Positions 52,957-61,992 of a DNA stretch of 64,000 nt are shown piece by piece. The notes beneath the pieces are model-generated. The model did not search any database and was not told the DNA's origin. It was given only the letters and a program-made list of their open reading frames with translations. Position 1 is the first letter of the stretch. Each line of letters starts with the position of its first letter. The translations under genes and the position numbers were made by a program. Source of the stretch: Rhodanobacter sp. B04 (lineage in GTDB: Bacteria; Pseudomonadota; Gammaproteobacteria; Xanthomonadales; Rhodanobacteraceae); NCBI RefSeq assembly GCF_002001125.1, contig NZ_MUNV01000016.1, positions 62,001 to 126,000 of the forward strand, given 5' to 3'.

Positions 52957-52999
52957 GATACGGGTTCATCCAGCCATACCCCTGTCAGGAGAGAAACTC

Positions 53000-53272
53000 A
53001 TGAAGCGCACCTCGTCTTTCGCACTGATCGCTGGTCTCGCTCTCGTCACCAGCTCGGTGCTCGCCGCTCCGCCCGTGCGCGATGTCAGCGCCAAGCGCCA
53101 TCCGAACATCGCCGCGGCGCAGCGGTTGACCGACCAGGCGTTCAAGCGCATCTCGGATGCGCAGCAGGCCAACGAGTGGGACATGGACGGTCACGCGGCG
53201 AAGGCCAAGGACCTGCTCGACCAGGCCAGCCGTGAACTCAAGCAGGCAGCTGAGGCGGCGAATCACCACTGA
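53000..53272 (+). CDS. Small exported helical protein, 90 aa
   Basis: The start is ATG 53000 with AGGAGA at 52987-52992. A clear signal peptide (MKRTSSFALIAGLALVTSSV then LAAPP, cleavage about 23) precedes a short helical domain: HPNIAAAQRLTDQAFKRISD, HAAKAKDLLDQASRELKQAA. The layout, AAQ...A..KI..AQ..N...GHA.KA..LL..A..EL, is that of a small family of secreted or periplasmic proteins of unknown function in proteobacteria. A stable 5' hairpin precedes it. Confidence 0.78.
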   Translation: MKRTSSFALIAGLALVTSSVLAAPPVRDVSAKRHPNIAAAQRLTDQAFKRISDAQQANEWDMDGHAAKAKDLLDQASRELKQAAEAANHH

Positions 53273-53324
53273 GCATCGAGGTCGTCCCGCACGGTTCCGC
53301 CCCGGTCGGGCGGGATCGTGCGCC

Positions 53325-54824
53325 TCACCGATCCGAGCGGTTGCCGGTGGGGTCCGTTGTCGCGGCCGCCGTGCCTGATGCCGCAGGCGCTGGTGGATGC
53401 TCGGCGCGGTAACCGCCGCCGAGTGCCTGGATCAGCTGCACCGAAATATCCATCTGCTGGCTGTCCAGCGCAGCCATGCGTTGCTCCGCCGCCAGCAGCT
53501 GCTGGCGGGCGACCAACGTTTCCAGCGAGCTGCCCAGGCCGCCCTTGTAGAGCCTCAGCGCATCGCTCCAGGCCTGCTGCGCGTCTTGCTGCGCGCGGCG
53601 CTCGGCGGCGATCTGGGTGCGTATCGACTTGAGTGCGGCGTAGTCGTCGGACACGTCGTTGACCGCGCGCACCAGGGTCGCGTTGTATTGCGCCACCAGC
53701 CCGTCGTAGCTCGCGTCGCTGGCCGCGAGGTGGGCCCGCCGCCGACCGCCGTCGAAGATCGGCAGGCTCAGCGCCGGGGTGATGCCGTAGGTACGCGAGG
53801 ACAGCTCGAACAGGTTGCTGCTGTCGCCCACCGCCACCAGGCCGGCCATTGCGCTGATGCTGATGTTCGGCAGGAATTCGGTCTTCGCCGACTTGATCTC
53901 CTTGCCCGCCGCCTCGACGCGCCAGCGCGCGGCGACCAGATCGGCGCGACGGCCGATCAGCTCCAGCGGCAGGTTGTCCGGCAGTACGAGATCGGCCGGC
54001 TTCAACACGTGCGGCCGTGCAATCCGCAAGCCACGGTCAGGCCCCTGGCCGAGCAGCACCGACAGGCTGCTGCGTACGGCATCGATGGCGCGTTCGACCT
54101 GGGCCTTCTGCTGCTGTGCGCTGGCCACCGCGAAATCGGCCTGGTGCAGCTGCTGTGGCGTGCCCAGCCCGGCGGCGACGTAACGGCGGGCCAGTTCGAG
54201 CACCTTGCCGGTACGCTGCAGCTCGGCGTCGGCGACGTCCTGCTGGGCGAACGCGTAGCCGAGCTGGATATACGCGCGTGCCACGTTCACCGACAGCTGG
54301 ATGCGTGCCGCGTGCGCATCGATCTCGGCGGCACGGCTGCGACCCAGTGCAGCCTCCCATGCGGCGCGTTTGCCGCCCCACGGATCCAGCCCCCAGGAAA
54401 AATCGAGCGTGGCCGACTTGGCCCAGGCGAACGTGCCGAGGTCTTCCACCGGATAGCTGTAGTCCTTGCTCGACAGCCGGACACCGGGCGCGGCCGCGTC
54501 CAGGGCCACCTGCGGGCCACGGGCCGCGTTGGCACCCTGTACCTGGGCCTGTGCCAACCTGGCCGCCGCATCAGCAGCGGCCAGGCCGGGATTGTTCTTC
54601 AGCGCTTCGTCGATCAGCGCCGACAGCTGCGGATCGCCCAGGCCAACCCACCAGTCCTGCGTCGGCCATGCCGCCGGGGTGAGCTTCACGTCAGCGAGGC
54701 TGCGCTCGATGGCGAGGTTCTGCGAATCGGTCAGCCGGCCTTCGGGGTGCAGCCCGCGACTGGTCGTACAGCCGGCGAGCGCCAGGGTCAGCGCGGTGGC
54801 AAGGGTCAGGATACGCATGGACAT
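53325..54824 (-). CDS. NodT/OprM-type outer-membrane efflux lipoprotein
   Basis: 499 residues. The lipoprotein signal ends LALAGC (Cys about 19), then TTSRGLHPEG. Two TolC-like halves, each with a long helix pair and membrane strands, are visible: DQPLSALIDEAL-type repeat (WWVGLGDPQLSALIDEALKN) and PDNLPLELIGRRADLVAARW at the second half. It ends with a Thr/Ala/Pro-rich tail. Such factors form the outer-membrane exit duct for RND or MFS efflux pumps. No membrane-fusion or pump gene is next to it, so it is an orphan duct in this window. The second start (54818) is possible. Confidence 0.93.
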   Translation of the reverse strand: MSMRILTLATALTLALAGCTTSRGLHPEGRLTDSQNLAIERSLADVKLTPAAWPTQDWWVGLGDPQLSALIDEALKNNPGLAAADAAARLAQAQVQGANAARGPQVALDAAAPGVRLSSKDYSYPVEDLGTFAWAKSATLDFSWGLDPWGGKRAAWEAALGRSRAAEIDAHAARIQLSVNVARAYIQLGYAFAQQDVADAELQRTGKVLELARRYVAAGLGTPQQLHQADFAVASAQQQKAQVERAIDAVRSSLSVLLGQGPDRGLRIARPHVLKPADLVLPDNLPLELIGRRADLVAARWRVEAAGKEIKSAKTEFLPNISISAMAGLVAVGDSSNLFELSSRTYGITPALSLPIFDGGRRRAHLAASDASYDGLVAQYNATLVRAVNDVSDDYAALKSIRTQIAAERRAQQDAQQAWSDALRLYKGGLGSSLETLVARQQLLAAEQRMAALDSQQMDISVQLIQALGGGYRAEHPPAPAASGTAAATTDPTGNRSDR

Positions 54825-54967
54825 CGGGAAATCTCAAAAGCCAGGACGATTGGAGTCACCGCTGCTCGCGGTGTCGCGACGTCCCCTTATCCCCTCGATC
54901 GCGGCGACATGATAAACCCGCACCGCCCGTTGCGCTGCGACAGGCCGGGCCGACGCAGCCGGGCGAC

Positions 54968-55441
54968 TCAATCCAGCGTTTTCTCGTAGCGCCAGGCATG
55001 CGTGCCGTCCTGGTAGTAATGCGGGTAATGGCCGATGTGCCGGTAGCCGTGCCGTTCGTACAGGCGCACCGCGCTAGCGTTGTCGTCACGTACCTCCAGT
55101 CGCACCGCATGGCAACGACGCTGTCGGGCGGCCGCTTCCACGGCATCCAACAGTGCGGTACCGACCCCCTTGCCGCGCGCTTCCGGTTTGCTGGCGATCG
55201 AGTACAGCCGTGCCACCCGGCTGCCCTTGCGGAAGAACACCACGGCGGTCCCGAGGAAGTTGCGGTGATTCGCACTGGCCACCAGCACCAGCGCGGAGTC
55301 GCTGTCCAGATGGCGGCGGTATTGCGTGCGGCTCAACCGGTCGCTGTCGAACGTTCCTTCCTCCAGCGCCACCAGGTCATCGAGATCGGACGATTCGGCG
55401 CGGCGCACACGCACGCTGGCACTGGCGGGGGATGCATGCAT
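54968..55441 (-). CDS. GNAT-family N-acetyltransferase
   Basis: 157 residues. The GNAT fold carries motif A, LYSIASKPEARGKGVGTALL (acetyl-CoA pyrophosphate loop R-G-K-G-V-G), after RVRRAESSDLDDLVALEEGT, and motif B in AVRLYERHGYRHIGHYPHYY. The layout resembles RimI-like protein N-acetyltransferases. It diverges from an RLAN/RimK-type ATP-grasp gene across 245 bp, a pairing reported in genome-context analyses of amidoligases, so it may act on the ligase product. The substrate is unknown. Confidence 0.88.
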   Translation of the reverse strand: MHASPASASVRVRRAESSDLDDLVALEEGTFDSDRLSRTQYRRHLDSDSALVLVASANHRNFLGTAVVFFRKGSRVARLYSIASKPEARGKGVGTALLDAVEAAARQRRCHAVRLEVRDDNASAVRLYERHGYRHIGHYPHYYQDGTHAWRYEKTLD

Positions 55442-55686
55442 GCTTATGGTTGTCTTCCGGTGAGGGTGCAGCAGCGGGTGGGAGGATCGGCTGCGCGGAC
55501 TCTAGCAGGCGAGGTCCGCGGACGCGTGTTTTCCCGGTCCGATCCGGTCGTGCGGGATGCCGTTTATTCATGCTTCAGGGCTTTCCCTTGTGCCGCGCCT
55601 TCCCTGTGCCAAACTGCGCGACTTGCGTGTCCCGCCGCGCCATTCGCAGGGCATTACCGCCATCGCTGGATCACCTGAGTGGTGCC
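55442..55686. other. 245-bp divergent promoter region, GNAT and ATP-grasp genes
   Basis: It contains both promoters, but no convincing sigma-70 pair or dyad stands out. Several Gly/Cys-rich open stretches here are not supported as coding. Confidence 0.4.
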
Positions 55687-57171
55687 ATGACCCGTCTGGT
55701 CATCGTTGTCGAAAAAGCCTCCGACTGGGGCTCGTACTACCCGTCCGTCGACGTCATGAGCGCGATGGACTACCTGCGCGAGCCGGTCGGCGGCGACGAC
55801 GAACGCACCCACGTGATCAACCTGTGCCGCAGCTACAAATACCTCGGTACCGGCTACTACGTGTCGCTGCTGGCCGAGGCGCGCGGGCACAAGGTGATGC
55901 CGTCGGTGCGCACGGTGAACGACCTGCGCCGGCGCTCGCTGTACGGCGTGGACATCAACGACCTCAACCAGAAGCTGACCCACTTCCTGCCGGCCGGCGG
56001 CCGCGACACCACCGACTTCGGCATCCTGGTCTACTTCGGCGAGACCGCCTACCCGGCGCTGCAGGATCTGTCGCGCCAGGTGTTCGAGTCGTTCCCCTGC
56101 CCGCTGCTGCGCATCGAGTTCGAGCGCGACCGCGTGTGGCAGGTCAGCTCGATCAAGCCGGTCGGCCTGCAGACGCTGGACGATGCGCAGGAGGATGCGT
56201 TCGCCGAGGAGCTCGACCGTTTCTCCAAGAAGCTGTGGCGCAAGCCGCGCGCGCGCAAGCTGTATCGCTACGACATCGCGATGCTGGTCGATCCGGCCGA
56301 GCAGATGCCGCCATCGAACAAGAAGGCGCTGAAGGCGTTCATCGCCGCCGGCAAGCAGCTCGGCATCGAGGTCGATCCGATCGGCAAGAACGACTACCAG
56401 CGCCTCGCCGAATACGACGGCCTGTTCATTCGCGAAACCACCGCCAGCGACAACCACACCTACCGCTTCGCCCATCGCGCGGAGAAGGAAGGCATGGTGG
56501 TGATCGACGATCCCACCTCGATCCTGCGCTGCACCAACAAGATCTTCCTCAACGACCTGATGGTGTCGCGCAAGCTCGCCGTGCCGCGCACCGAGATCCT
56601 CTACCGCGACGACAGCAAGGGCATGAAGGAGGTGGTCGCCAAGCTCGGCTTCCCGCTGGTGCTGAAGATTCCCGACGGTTCGTTCTCGCGCGGCGTGGTC
56701 AAGGTGGAAAGCGAGCAGGCGCTGGAGAAGGCCGCCGGCGAACTGTTCCAGCACAGTGCCCTGCTGCTGGCGCAGGAATACGTCTATACCGAGTTCGACT
56801 GGCGCGTGGGCGTGCTCAACCGCGAGCCACTGTATGCATGCAAGTACTACATGTCGCGCGGCCACTGGCAGATCTACAACCACGGCGCCAAGGGCACCGC
56901 GAAGTCCGGCGGCTTCGAGACGATCGCGGTGAGCGAGGCGCCGGCCGAGGTGATCAAGCTGGCGTTGAAGGCGACCCAGCCGATCGGCGACGGACTCTAT
57001 GGCGTCGACCTCAAGCAGGTCGGCAACAAGCCGGTGGTGATCGAGGTCAACGACAACCCATCGATCGACGCCGGTGTGGAAGACGCCCATCTCGGCGATG
57101 CCTTGTATCTGCAGATCATGCAGGAATTCCTGCGCCGGATGGAGCGCAAGCGGCAGGGCATCACCGGCTAG
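55687..57171 (+). CDS. RLAN-domain RimK-like ATP-grasp ligase
   Basis: 494 residues from ATG 55687. Residues about 1-195 form the RLAN domain (RimK-like ATP-grasp N-terminal; MTRLVIVVEKASDWGSYYPS, DFGILVYFGETAYPALQDLS). The ATP-grasp is at about 270-485: FLNDLMVSRKLAVPRTEILY, the Lys of FPLVLKIPDGSFSRGVVKVE and the metal-binding end VVIEVNDNPSIDAGVEDAHL. ATP-grasp enzymes of this class join a carboxylate to an amine via acylphosphate, often adding amino acids to a peptide or protein. The substrate is unknown. A GNAT gene lies divergently upstream. Confidence 0.92.
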   Translation: MTRLVIVVEKASDWGSYYPSVDVMSAMDYLREPVGGDDERTHVINLCRSYKYLGTGYYVSLLAEARGHKVMPSVRTVNDLRRRSLYGVDINDLNQKLTHFLPAGGRDTTDFGILVYFGETAYPALQDLSRQVFESFPCPLLRIEFERDRVWQVSSIKPVGLQTLDDAQEDAFAEELDRFSKKLWRKPRARKLYRYDIAMLVDPAEQMPPSNKKALKAFIAAGKQLGIEVDPIGKNDYQRLAEYDGLFIRETTASDNHTYRFAHRAEKEGMVVIDDPTSILRCTNKIFLNDLMVSRKLAVPRTEILYRDDSKGMKEVVAKLGFPLVLKIPDGSFSRGVVKVESEQALEKAAGELFQHSALLLAQEYVYTEFDWRVGVLNREPLYACKYYMSRGHWQIYNHGAKGTAKSGGFETIAVSEAPAEVIKLALKATQPIGDGLYGVDLKQVGNKPVVIEVNDNPSIDAGVEDAHLGDALYLQIMQEFLRRMERKRQGITG

Positions 57172-57188
57172 CCGGCAGTCGGCAAGGC

Positions 57189-57446
57189 TCAATGCCATAC
57201 CGCGCGATGCAATGCATGGCGCCGCGGCCGGCATAGCGCCAGCAACTGGCGCGGCAGCGACGGTTCCAGTACCAGCAAGACCACCAGAGGTGCGCCAAGC
57301 AGCCAGAACGCGGGTGTCCAGCCGAGCAGGTCGGTGTGCAGCGGAATCAGCGTGGTCAGCAGCAAGACGCTGCCGGCAAGCAGCCACAGCAAGGCAGCGC
57401 ACAGCAGGCGTTGGCGGTGGAGGTCGGGCAGTAATGGCGGATGCAT
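57189..57446 (-). CDS. Small inner-membrane protein, 85 aa
   Basis: The start is ATG 57444-57446 with AAGGGA about 9 nt upstream. Two spans are visible (LLCAALLWLLAGSVLLLTTL, about 14-33; TPAFWLLGAPLVVLLVLEP, about 41-60), with a charged C-terminus (ALCRPRRHALHRAVWH). Similar small proteins occur near aroE in xanthomonads as far as recalled; no function is known. It converges with the ATP-grasp gene, with 17 bp between stops. Confidence 0.6.
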   Translation of the reverse strand: MHPPLLPDLHRQRLLCAALLWLLAGSVLLLTTLIPLHTDLLGWTPAFWLLGAPLVVLLVLEPSLPRQLLALCRPRRHALHRAVWH

Positions 57447-57522
57447 GGCGCGTGTCCCTTCGGCAGATGACGGTGGCAGCCTGCGCTGCGTCCATCTCAC
57501 CGGCTGCGACCCTCAGACGGTG

Positions 57523-57599
57523 GGAGCGGCTTCAGTTGCGATACTCGTGCTCGAATCAGGCCATGCAGTGAGAGCTGTCGCGGCCGATAGCCGCTCCCG
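57523..57599. repeat. Inverted repeat GGGAGCGGCT ... AGCCGCTCCC
   Basis: Arms 57523-57532 and 57590-57599 are perfect reverse complements (10 bp, with more pairing inward at the GCGA/TCGC level). The motif GTGGGAGCGGCT is that of a short repeat often dispersed in intergenic DNA of Xanthomonadales. It lies upstream of aroE, so it is transcribed only if the aroE promoter is further upstream. Confidence 0.65.
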
Positions 57600-57671
57600 C
57601 CGAGCCGGCTCGGGCCGCCCGGGCAAGCCTCGGCTTGTAGAATGGATGCCGACACCTTCCATGGAACCTGC

Positions 57672-58502
57672 ATGCAACCCGCCCAATTCGCCGTGTTCGG
57701 CCATCCGATCAGCCACAGCCTGTCGCCGCAGATCCATCGCGCGTTCGCGCAGCAGTTCGGCATCGCGCTGGAGTACTGCACGATCGACGCGGCACCGGCC
57801 GACTTCGTTGCTTCGGTGCGGCGCTTCTTCGCCGATGGCGGTCGTGGTGCGAATGTCACGCTGCCGCACAAGGCCGCCGCCTTCGCGCTGGCCGACCAGC
57901 GCAGCGCGAAGGCCACGCGTGCCGGCAGCGCGAATGTGCTGACCCGGCTTTCAGACGGCAGTCTCGCCGCGCACAACACCGACGGCGACGGCATGGTGCG
58001 CGACATCACCGAACGCCACGGCGTCGACCTGCGCGGCCATACTGCGCTGCTGCTCGGCGCCGGCGGCGCCGCGCACGGCGTGGCGTGGAGCCTGCTGGAT
58101 GCGGGCGTGGACAAGTTGACCATCGTCAACCGTTCGCCGGAAGCGGCCGATGCGCTGGCCGATGCGATTGGCGAGCCGGCGCGGGCGCATACCCGCTATT
58201 GGGAAGATCTGGCCGACATCGGCAGCTATGACCTGATCGTCCAGGCCACCTCGGCCGGGGTACTGGGTGCGTCGCTGCAGTTGCCGTTTTCGCTGGTCGG
58301 CGCCCGTGCGCTCTGCTACGACCTGTCCTATGGCATCGCGGCCAGCGGATTCCTGGGCTGGGCGAACACGGCCGGTGCGCGCTACGCGTTCGACGGTCTC
58401 GGCATGCTGGTGGAAACCGCCGCCGATGCGTTCGAGCTGTGGCATGGCCAGCGACCGGAGACCGAGCCGGTGTACCAGCTGCTGCGCCAGCAGACCGCAT
58501 GA
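57672..58502 (+). CDS. aroE: Shikimate dehydrogenase (NADP+)
   Basis: 276 residues from ATG 57672, whose product begins [20 protein letters not shown], the normal AroE start; an ATG 10 codons upstream is possible but not conserved-looking. The shikimate site SHSLSPQ and Lys in NVTLPHK, the Asp in NTDGDG, and the Rossmann loop [13 protein letters not shown] with [10 protein letters not shown] are present. It reduces 3-dehydroshikimate in the aromatic amino-acid pathway. Its stop overlaps the start of the next gene by 4 bp. Confidence 0.96.
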   Translation: MQPAQFAVFGHPISHSLSPQIHRAFAQQFGIALEYCTIDAAPADFVASVRRFFADGGRGANVTLPHKAAAFALADQRSAKATRAGSANVLTRLSDGSLAAHNTDGDGMVRDITERHGVDLRGHTALLLGAGGAAHGVAWSLLDAGVDKLTIVNRSPEAADALADAIGEPARAHTRYWEDLADIGSYDLIVQATSAGVLGASLQLPFSLVGARALCYDLSYGIAASGFLGWANTAGARYAFDGLGMLVETAADAFELWHGQRPETEPVYQLLRQQTA

Positions 58503-58765
58503 GCACGCTGGCATGCCGGGCTGGCTGCGGCGCGTGCTGCATCGCGCCGTCGATCAGTTCGCCGATCCCCGGCATGCCGCAGGGCAAGCCGGCCGGCATT
58601 CGCTGTGTGCAGCTGACCGACGACAACCGTTGCGCGATCTTCGGCCAGCCGGAACGGCCGGCGGTATGCGGCAGCCTGCGCGCCGAGCCGGCGATGTGCG
58701 GCGCGGATCGTGGCCATGCGATGGCGTGGCTTGCGCAGCTGGAAGCGGCCACGGCAACGCGCTGA
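58499..58765 (+). CDS. YkgJ-type cysteine-cluster protein
   Basis: 88 residues, the ATG overlapping the aroE stop (ATGA). The Cys pattern CRAGCGACC at the N-terminus, then [20 protein letters not shown] and [13 protein letters not shown], matches the YkgJ (CxxCxxCC) family of putative zinc or iron-sulfur binding proteins. The role is unknown; an oxidase or Fe-S link is inference from the Cys arrangement. It is one of the shortest in the family. Confidence 0.85.
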   Translation: MSTLACRAGCGACCIAPSISSPIPGMPQGKPAGIRCVQLTDDNRCAIFGQPERPAVCGSLRAEPAMCGADRGHAMAWLAQLEAATATR

Positions 58766-58879
58766 AGCCGGGTCGCCACACCGCTGACACACAGCCTCGT
58801 TACCGTGGCGCCAGCCGCCGGGAGCGTGCCGATGGCGGCATGCTGCCCGTGCGCGGTGATTCCCCACGCAGCAGGTGTC

Positions 58880-59434
58880 ATGTTCCGCTCACTTTCCGCC
58901 ATGGCGCATCGCCACGCGCTCGTCTTCGTCTCCATGTGCCTGCTGATGCTGCTGGCCGGCGGCGTGTTCTGGTACAGCCACGCCACGGCCGAGGCATCGA
59001 TGATCGATGCCGGAACGACCTCTCCGGCCGTGGCGGCGACATCAGGCGGCGATGCACAGAGCGGCAGCCAGATCCTGCTCGGGCTGGCCCGCGATGCGAT
59101 GCATGACGGCCGCCTGGTGGCACCGGCGGGCAGCAACGCCTACGAGTTCTACCTCAGCGTGCTGCAGCTGGAACCGCACAACCGCACGGCGCAGGAAGCC
59201 TTGCGCGAGTCTTTTCCGCGCGCCTCCGAAGAAATCGAGCGCACGATCAACCACAACGACCTGGACGAAGCACGCCGCGAGATCGACCTGCTGCGCGAAT
59301 TCGACAGCAACAACTTTACCCTGGCCCTGCTCGGCGGCAAGCTCTCCGCGGCGCGCAACATTGAGACCAGGCAGCACGAGGCGGAAGCGGCGCGTATCCA
59401 GCAGGCGCAAGCCGGGCACGCGTCCGGGGCGTGA
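58880..59434 (+). CDS. Membrane-anchored protein with TPR-like helices, 184 aa
   Basis: The start is ATG 58880. One N-terminal span (VFVSMCLLMLLAGGVFWYS, about 15-33) precedes a periplasmic-looking helical part: SQILLGLARDAMHDGRLVAP, NAYEFYLSVLQLEPHNRTAQ (a TPR-like turn) and EARREIDLLREFDSNNFTLA. This resembles the segment that precedes the C-terminal domain in some xanthomonad TonB-like transducers, but here no TonB domain follows. Unknown function. Confidence 0.6.
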   Translation: MFRSLSAMAHRHALVFVSMCLLMLLAGGVFWYSHATAEASMIDAGTTSPAVAATSGGDAQSGSQILLGLARDAMHDGRLVAPAGSNAYEFYLSVLQLEPHNRTAQEALRESFPRASEEIERTINHNDLDEARREIDLLREFDSNNFTLALLGGKLSAARNIETRQHEAEAARIQQAQAGHASGA

Positions 59435-59566
59435 TCGCACGCAAGTCGCGTACGTCGTAGCCAGCCCCGCTTGCTTCAACCATGCATAGCGCAATCAGCT
59501 CCGGCTGCATGAAGCCGGAGCAGTCGAGATGGCGACCGCACAGGAACAGCACGCGGCACGGCACCG

Positions 59567-60100
59567 TCAGGCGGAGGCCAGATACGCGTCTTTCAGCCGC
59601 ACGTAGTGGTCGGCGGAGTAATGCAACTGCTCGATCTGGCGATCGCTGAGCAGACGCACGAACTTCGCCGGGTTGCCGAGCCACAACTCGCGCTCGCCGA
59701 CCACCTTGCCCGGCGGGATCAGCGCGCCGGCGCCGACGAAGCCGTACTTCTTCACCACCGCGCCGTCGAGCACGCTCGCATGCATGCCGATCAGGCAGTA
59801 GTCGCCGATCGTGCAGGCATGCACCACCGCGGCGTGACCGATGGTGACGCCTTCGCCGATCAGGCAGGGAAAGCCCTGGCCGTACGGGCCGGCGTGGGCG
59901 ACATGCACGACGCTGCCGTCCTGGATGCTGGTGCGCGCGCCGACGCGGATATAGTTCACGTCGCCGCGCAGCACCGTGCCGGGCCAGATCGACACGTCGT
60001 CGCCGAGCACCACGTCGCCGATCACGCTGGCAGCGGGATCGAGATACACACGTTCGCCAAGGGTGGGCATGATGCCCTTGTAGCTGCGTAAGGAATTCAT
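59567..60100 (-). CDS. Gamma-carbonic anhydrase family protein
   Basis: 177 residues from ATG 60098-60100. A left-handed beta-helix of hexapeptide repeats (ASVIGDVVLGDDVSIWPGTV, GVTIGHAAVVHACTIGDYCL) carries the zinc His residues in VVHVAHAG, IGHAAVVH and IGMHASVLDG. The family (YrdA/PaaY/CaiE) includes gamma-carbonic anhydrases and acyl-CoA-related hydrolases; the catalytic Glu of the archaeal enzyme cannot be confirmed by eye. Its start overlaps the stop of the upstream patatin/cNMP gene by 4 bp. Confidence 0.9.
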   Translation of the reverse strand: MNSLRSYKGIMPTLGERVYLDPAASVIGDVVLGDDVSIWPGTVLRGDVNYIRVGARTSIQDGSVVHVAHAGPYGQGFPCLIGEGVTIGHAAVVHACTIGDYCLIGMHASVLDGAVVKKYGFVGAGALIPPGKVVGERELWLGNPAKFVRLLSDRQIEQLHYSADHYVRLKDAYLASA

Positions 60101-61863
60101 GGGTGCATGGTAACCGTCGGGGTGCCGTCGCGTGCACCGGCTTCGAGTAGCTCGATCGTGTGCCGGTAGCCCGCATCGATCGCCCGCTGCCAATCCTTCC
60201 AGTCGAGCATCCCGATGTGATCCAGCGGTGGCGTGATTAGCACGTCGGCGCGTTCGCGGCGCTGTTCGCTCGCGGTCTCGCCGTTGACCATGCCGGCGCG
60301 TACCAGGGTCGATACCAGGCCCGGTCGGCGGATGTGCTGACGCCGTTGCAGCAGCAGACGCCATAGCGGCGGCGTGGCCGATTCCTCGGCGTTGGTGAGC
60401 AGCGCTATATCGGCACGGATGTCCAGTGCGGTGATATGGGCTATGCCGTCGGCGGCCATCACGTCGGTCGGCAGGTTGTCGACCAGCGCGCCATCGACGT
60501 GGACGCCGCCCTGATGCAGCACCGGCGGCAGCACGCCGGGAATCGCGCTGGATGCGCGCAGCCAGAGCCACAGCGGGCCGTGCCGATGCACCGCCATACC
60601 GCCGCCGGACAGGCGGGTGGAGATGCAGAAATACGGCAGCGCCAGATCTTCGATCTCCAGCGCACCGAACGCCCGCTGCAGCATCTGCGAGGCGCGCCGG
60701 CCGCGGGTCATCGCGATCAATGGCAGCGTCCAGTCCGACAGCGGCCGGCCTTGCACGAAGGCACGGCGCAAGGTTTCCGTCAGCGCCTGCAACTCCCAGC
60801 CGCAGGCCACGCCGGCGCCGATGATGGCGCCTATGCTGGTGCCGCCGACCGCGTCAAAGGTGTGACCCGCTTCGTGGAGTGCGCGCAGCACGCCCAGATG
60901 TGCCACGCCGCGCGCGCCGCCACCCGCCAGCACCAGGCCGCGGCCGTGTCCGCTGACCAGTCGTGCCAGCCGCACGATGTCGCTGTCGCGGCAGATGTGG
61001 TGATGCCGCAACTCGCCGGTGAACGGCGCCCGCCAGCGTTGCGCCGTGCCCAGGCTGACCTGGTGGCCGGCATGCAGCAGCACCAGATGACGCATGCGGT
61101 GGCCGGTGCGCTTCGGATCCAGCAGGGCCGCTTCCGGCCACGCGCGTGCCGGTTGCGCGGCCAGTGCCGGCAACAGCAACACGTCGGCCTGGCGCAGGCA
61201 GCGCTGGCGCCACAACAGGTCGCCGCTCGCATCCAGATAGATCACGAAGCGCGATTTCGCTTCCCGTTCGGCGAACCAGTCGCCACTGCGCCCGGCGCCC
61301 AGCTCGTCATCGATCACGCCACAACTGCCGTAAGCGCCCAGTGCCTGCGCCAATTGCATCGCCAGCACGCGCGCCGGTACCGATCGATCGATGGGCAGGA
61401 TCGCGAATGTGCGCGGCGCGCCGGGTCGATCCGCACCACGGCCGCGCCGTTGCAAACGCTCGATCGCCATTCGCGCCACGCCCAGCATGGCTTGCGGATG
61501 GTGTCCGAGCAGTCGTTCGAAGGCATCGCGACCGAGCCGCAGCAGCTCGGAGTCGCGCAGCGCGCGTACCGTGCGGATGCGCTCTTCGCCGCCAAGCAGG
61601 CTGGCCGCGCCCACACATTCGCCGGCGGCGATCAGCTGGGTCAGCTCGGCGGTATCCTCCGGCGAGCGGTCGTCGAACACGCCCAGGCTGCCGCTTTTCA
61701 GCAGGTACAGCGAATCGGCCGGTTCGCCGGGTTTGAACAACGGCCGTCCGCCGGGCAGCCCAAGCCACACCAGCTCGTGGGCCAGCGCTTCACGCGCAGG
61801 TGCATCCAGTTGCGCAAACATTCCGCTGTGCGCAAGCAACTCGGCGACATCCGATGGCGACAT
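60097..61863 (-). CDS. cNMP-binding patatin-like phospholipase (NTE-like)
   Basis: 588 residues from ATG 61861-61863; a start 13 codons earlier (61902) is possible. Residues about 10-135 form a cyclic-nucleotide-binding-like domain (LFKPGEPADSLYLLKSGSLG, GECVGAASLLGGEERIRTV). Residues about 310-470 form the patatin domain: GGGARGVAHLG, GGTSIGA with Ser343, and VDGALVDN with Asp457. This is the NTE (neuropathy target esterase) family of phospholipid esterases; cNMP binding may tune activity. The gene overlaps a gamma-CA gene. Confidence 0.92.
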   Translation of the reverse strand: MSPSDVAELLAHSGMFAQLDAPAREALAHELVWLGLPGGRPLFKPGEPADSLYLLKSGSLGVFDDRSPEDTAELTQLIAAGECVGAASLLGGEERIRTVRALRDSELLRLGRDAFERLLGHHPQAMLGVARMAIERLQRRGRGADRPGAPRTFAILPIDRSVPARVLAMQLAQALGAYGSCGVIDDELGAGRSGDWFAEREAKSRFVIYLDASGDLLWRQRCLRQADVLLLPALAAQPARAWPEAALLDPKRTGHRMRHLVLLHAGHQVSLGTAQRWRAPFTGELRHHHICRDSDIVRLARLVSGHGRGLVLAGGGARGVAHLGVLRALHEAGHTFDAVGGTSIGAIIGAGVACGWELQALTETLRRAFVQGRPLSDWTLPLIAMTRGRRASQMLQRAFGALEIEDLALPYFCISTRLSGGGMAVHRHGPLWLWLRASSAIPGVLPPVLHQGGVHVDGALVDNLPTDVMAADGIAHITALDIRADIALLTNAEESATPPLWRLLLQRRQHIRRPGLVSTLVRAGMVNGETASEQRRERADVLITPPLDHIGMLDWKDWQRAIDAGYRHTIELLEAGARDGTPTVTMHP

Positions 61864-61992
61864 GGCCGCAAGGTTACGGTGCGATCCATGACAAAACGGC
61901 ATCGCCGTGCCGGTCGCGGGCCTATACCGGTCGCGCAGCGCGCTTGATTTCGGTCGGCGCGATCGCCACGCTGGTGACCTCAAGGAGATCCC

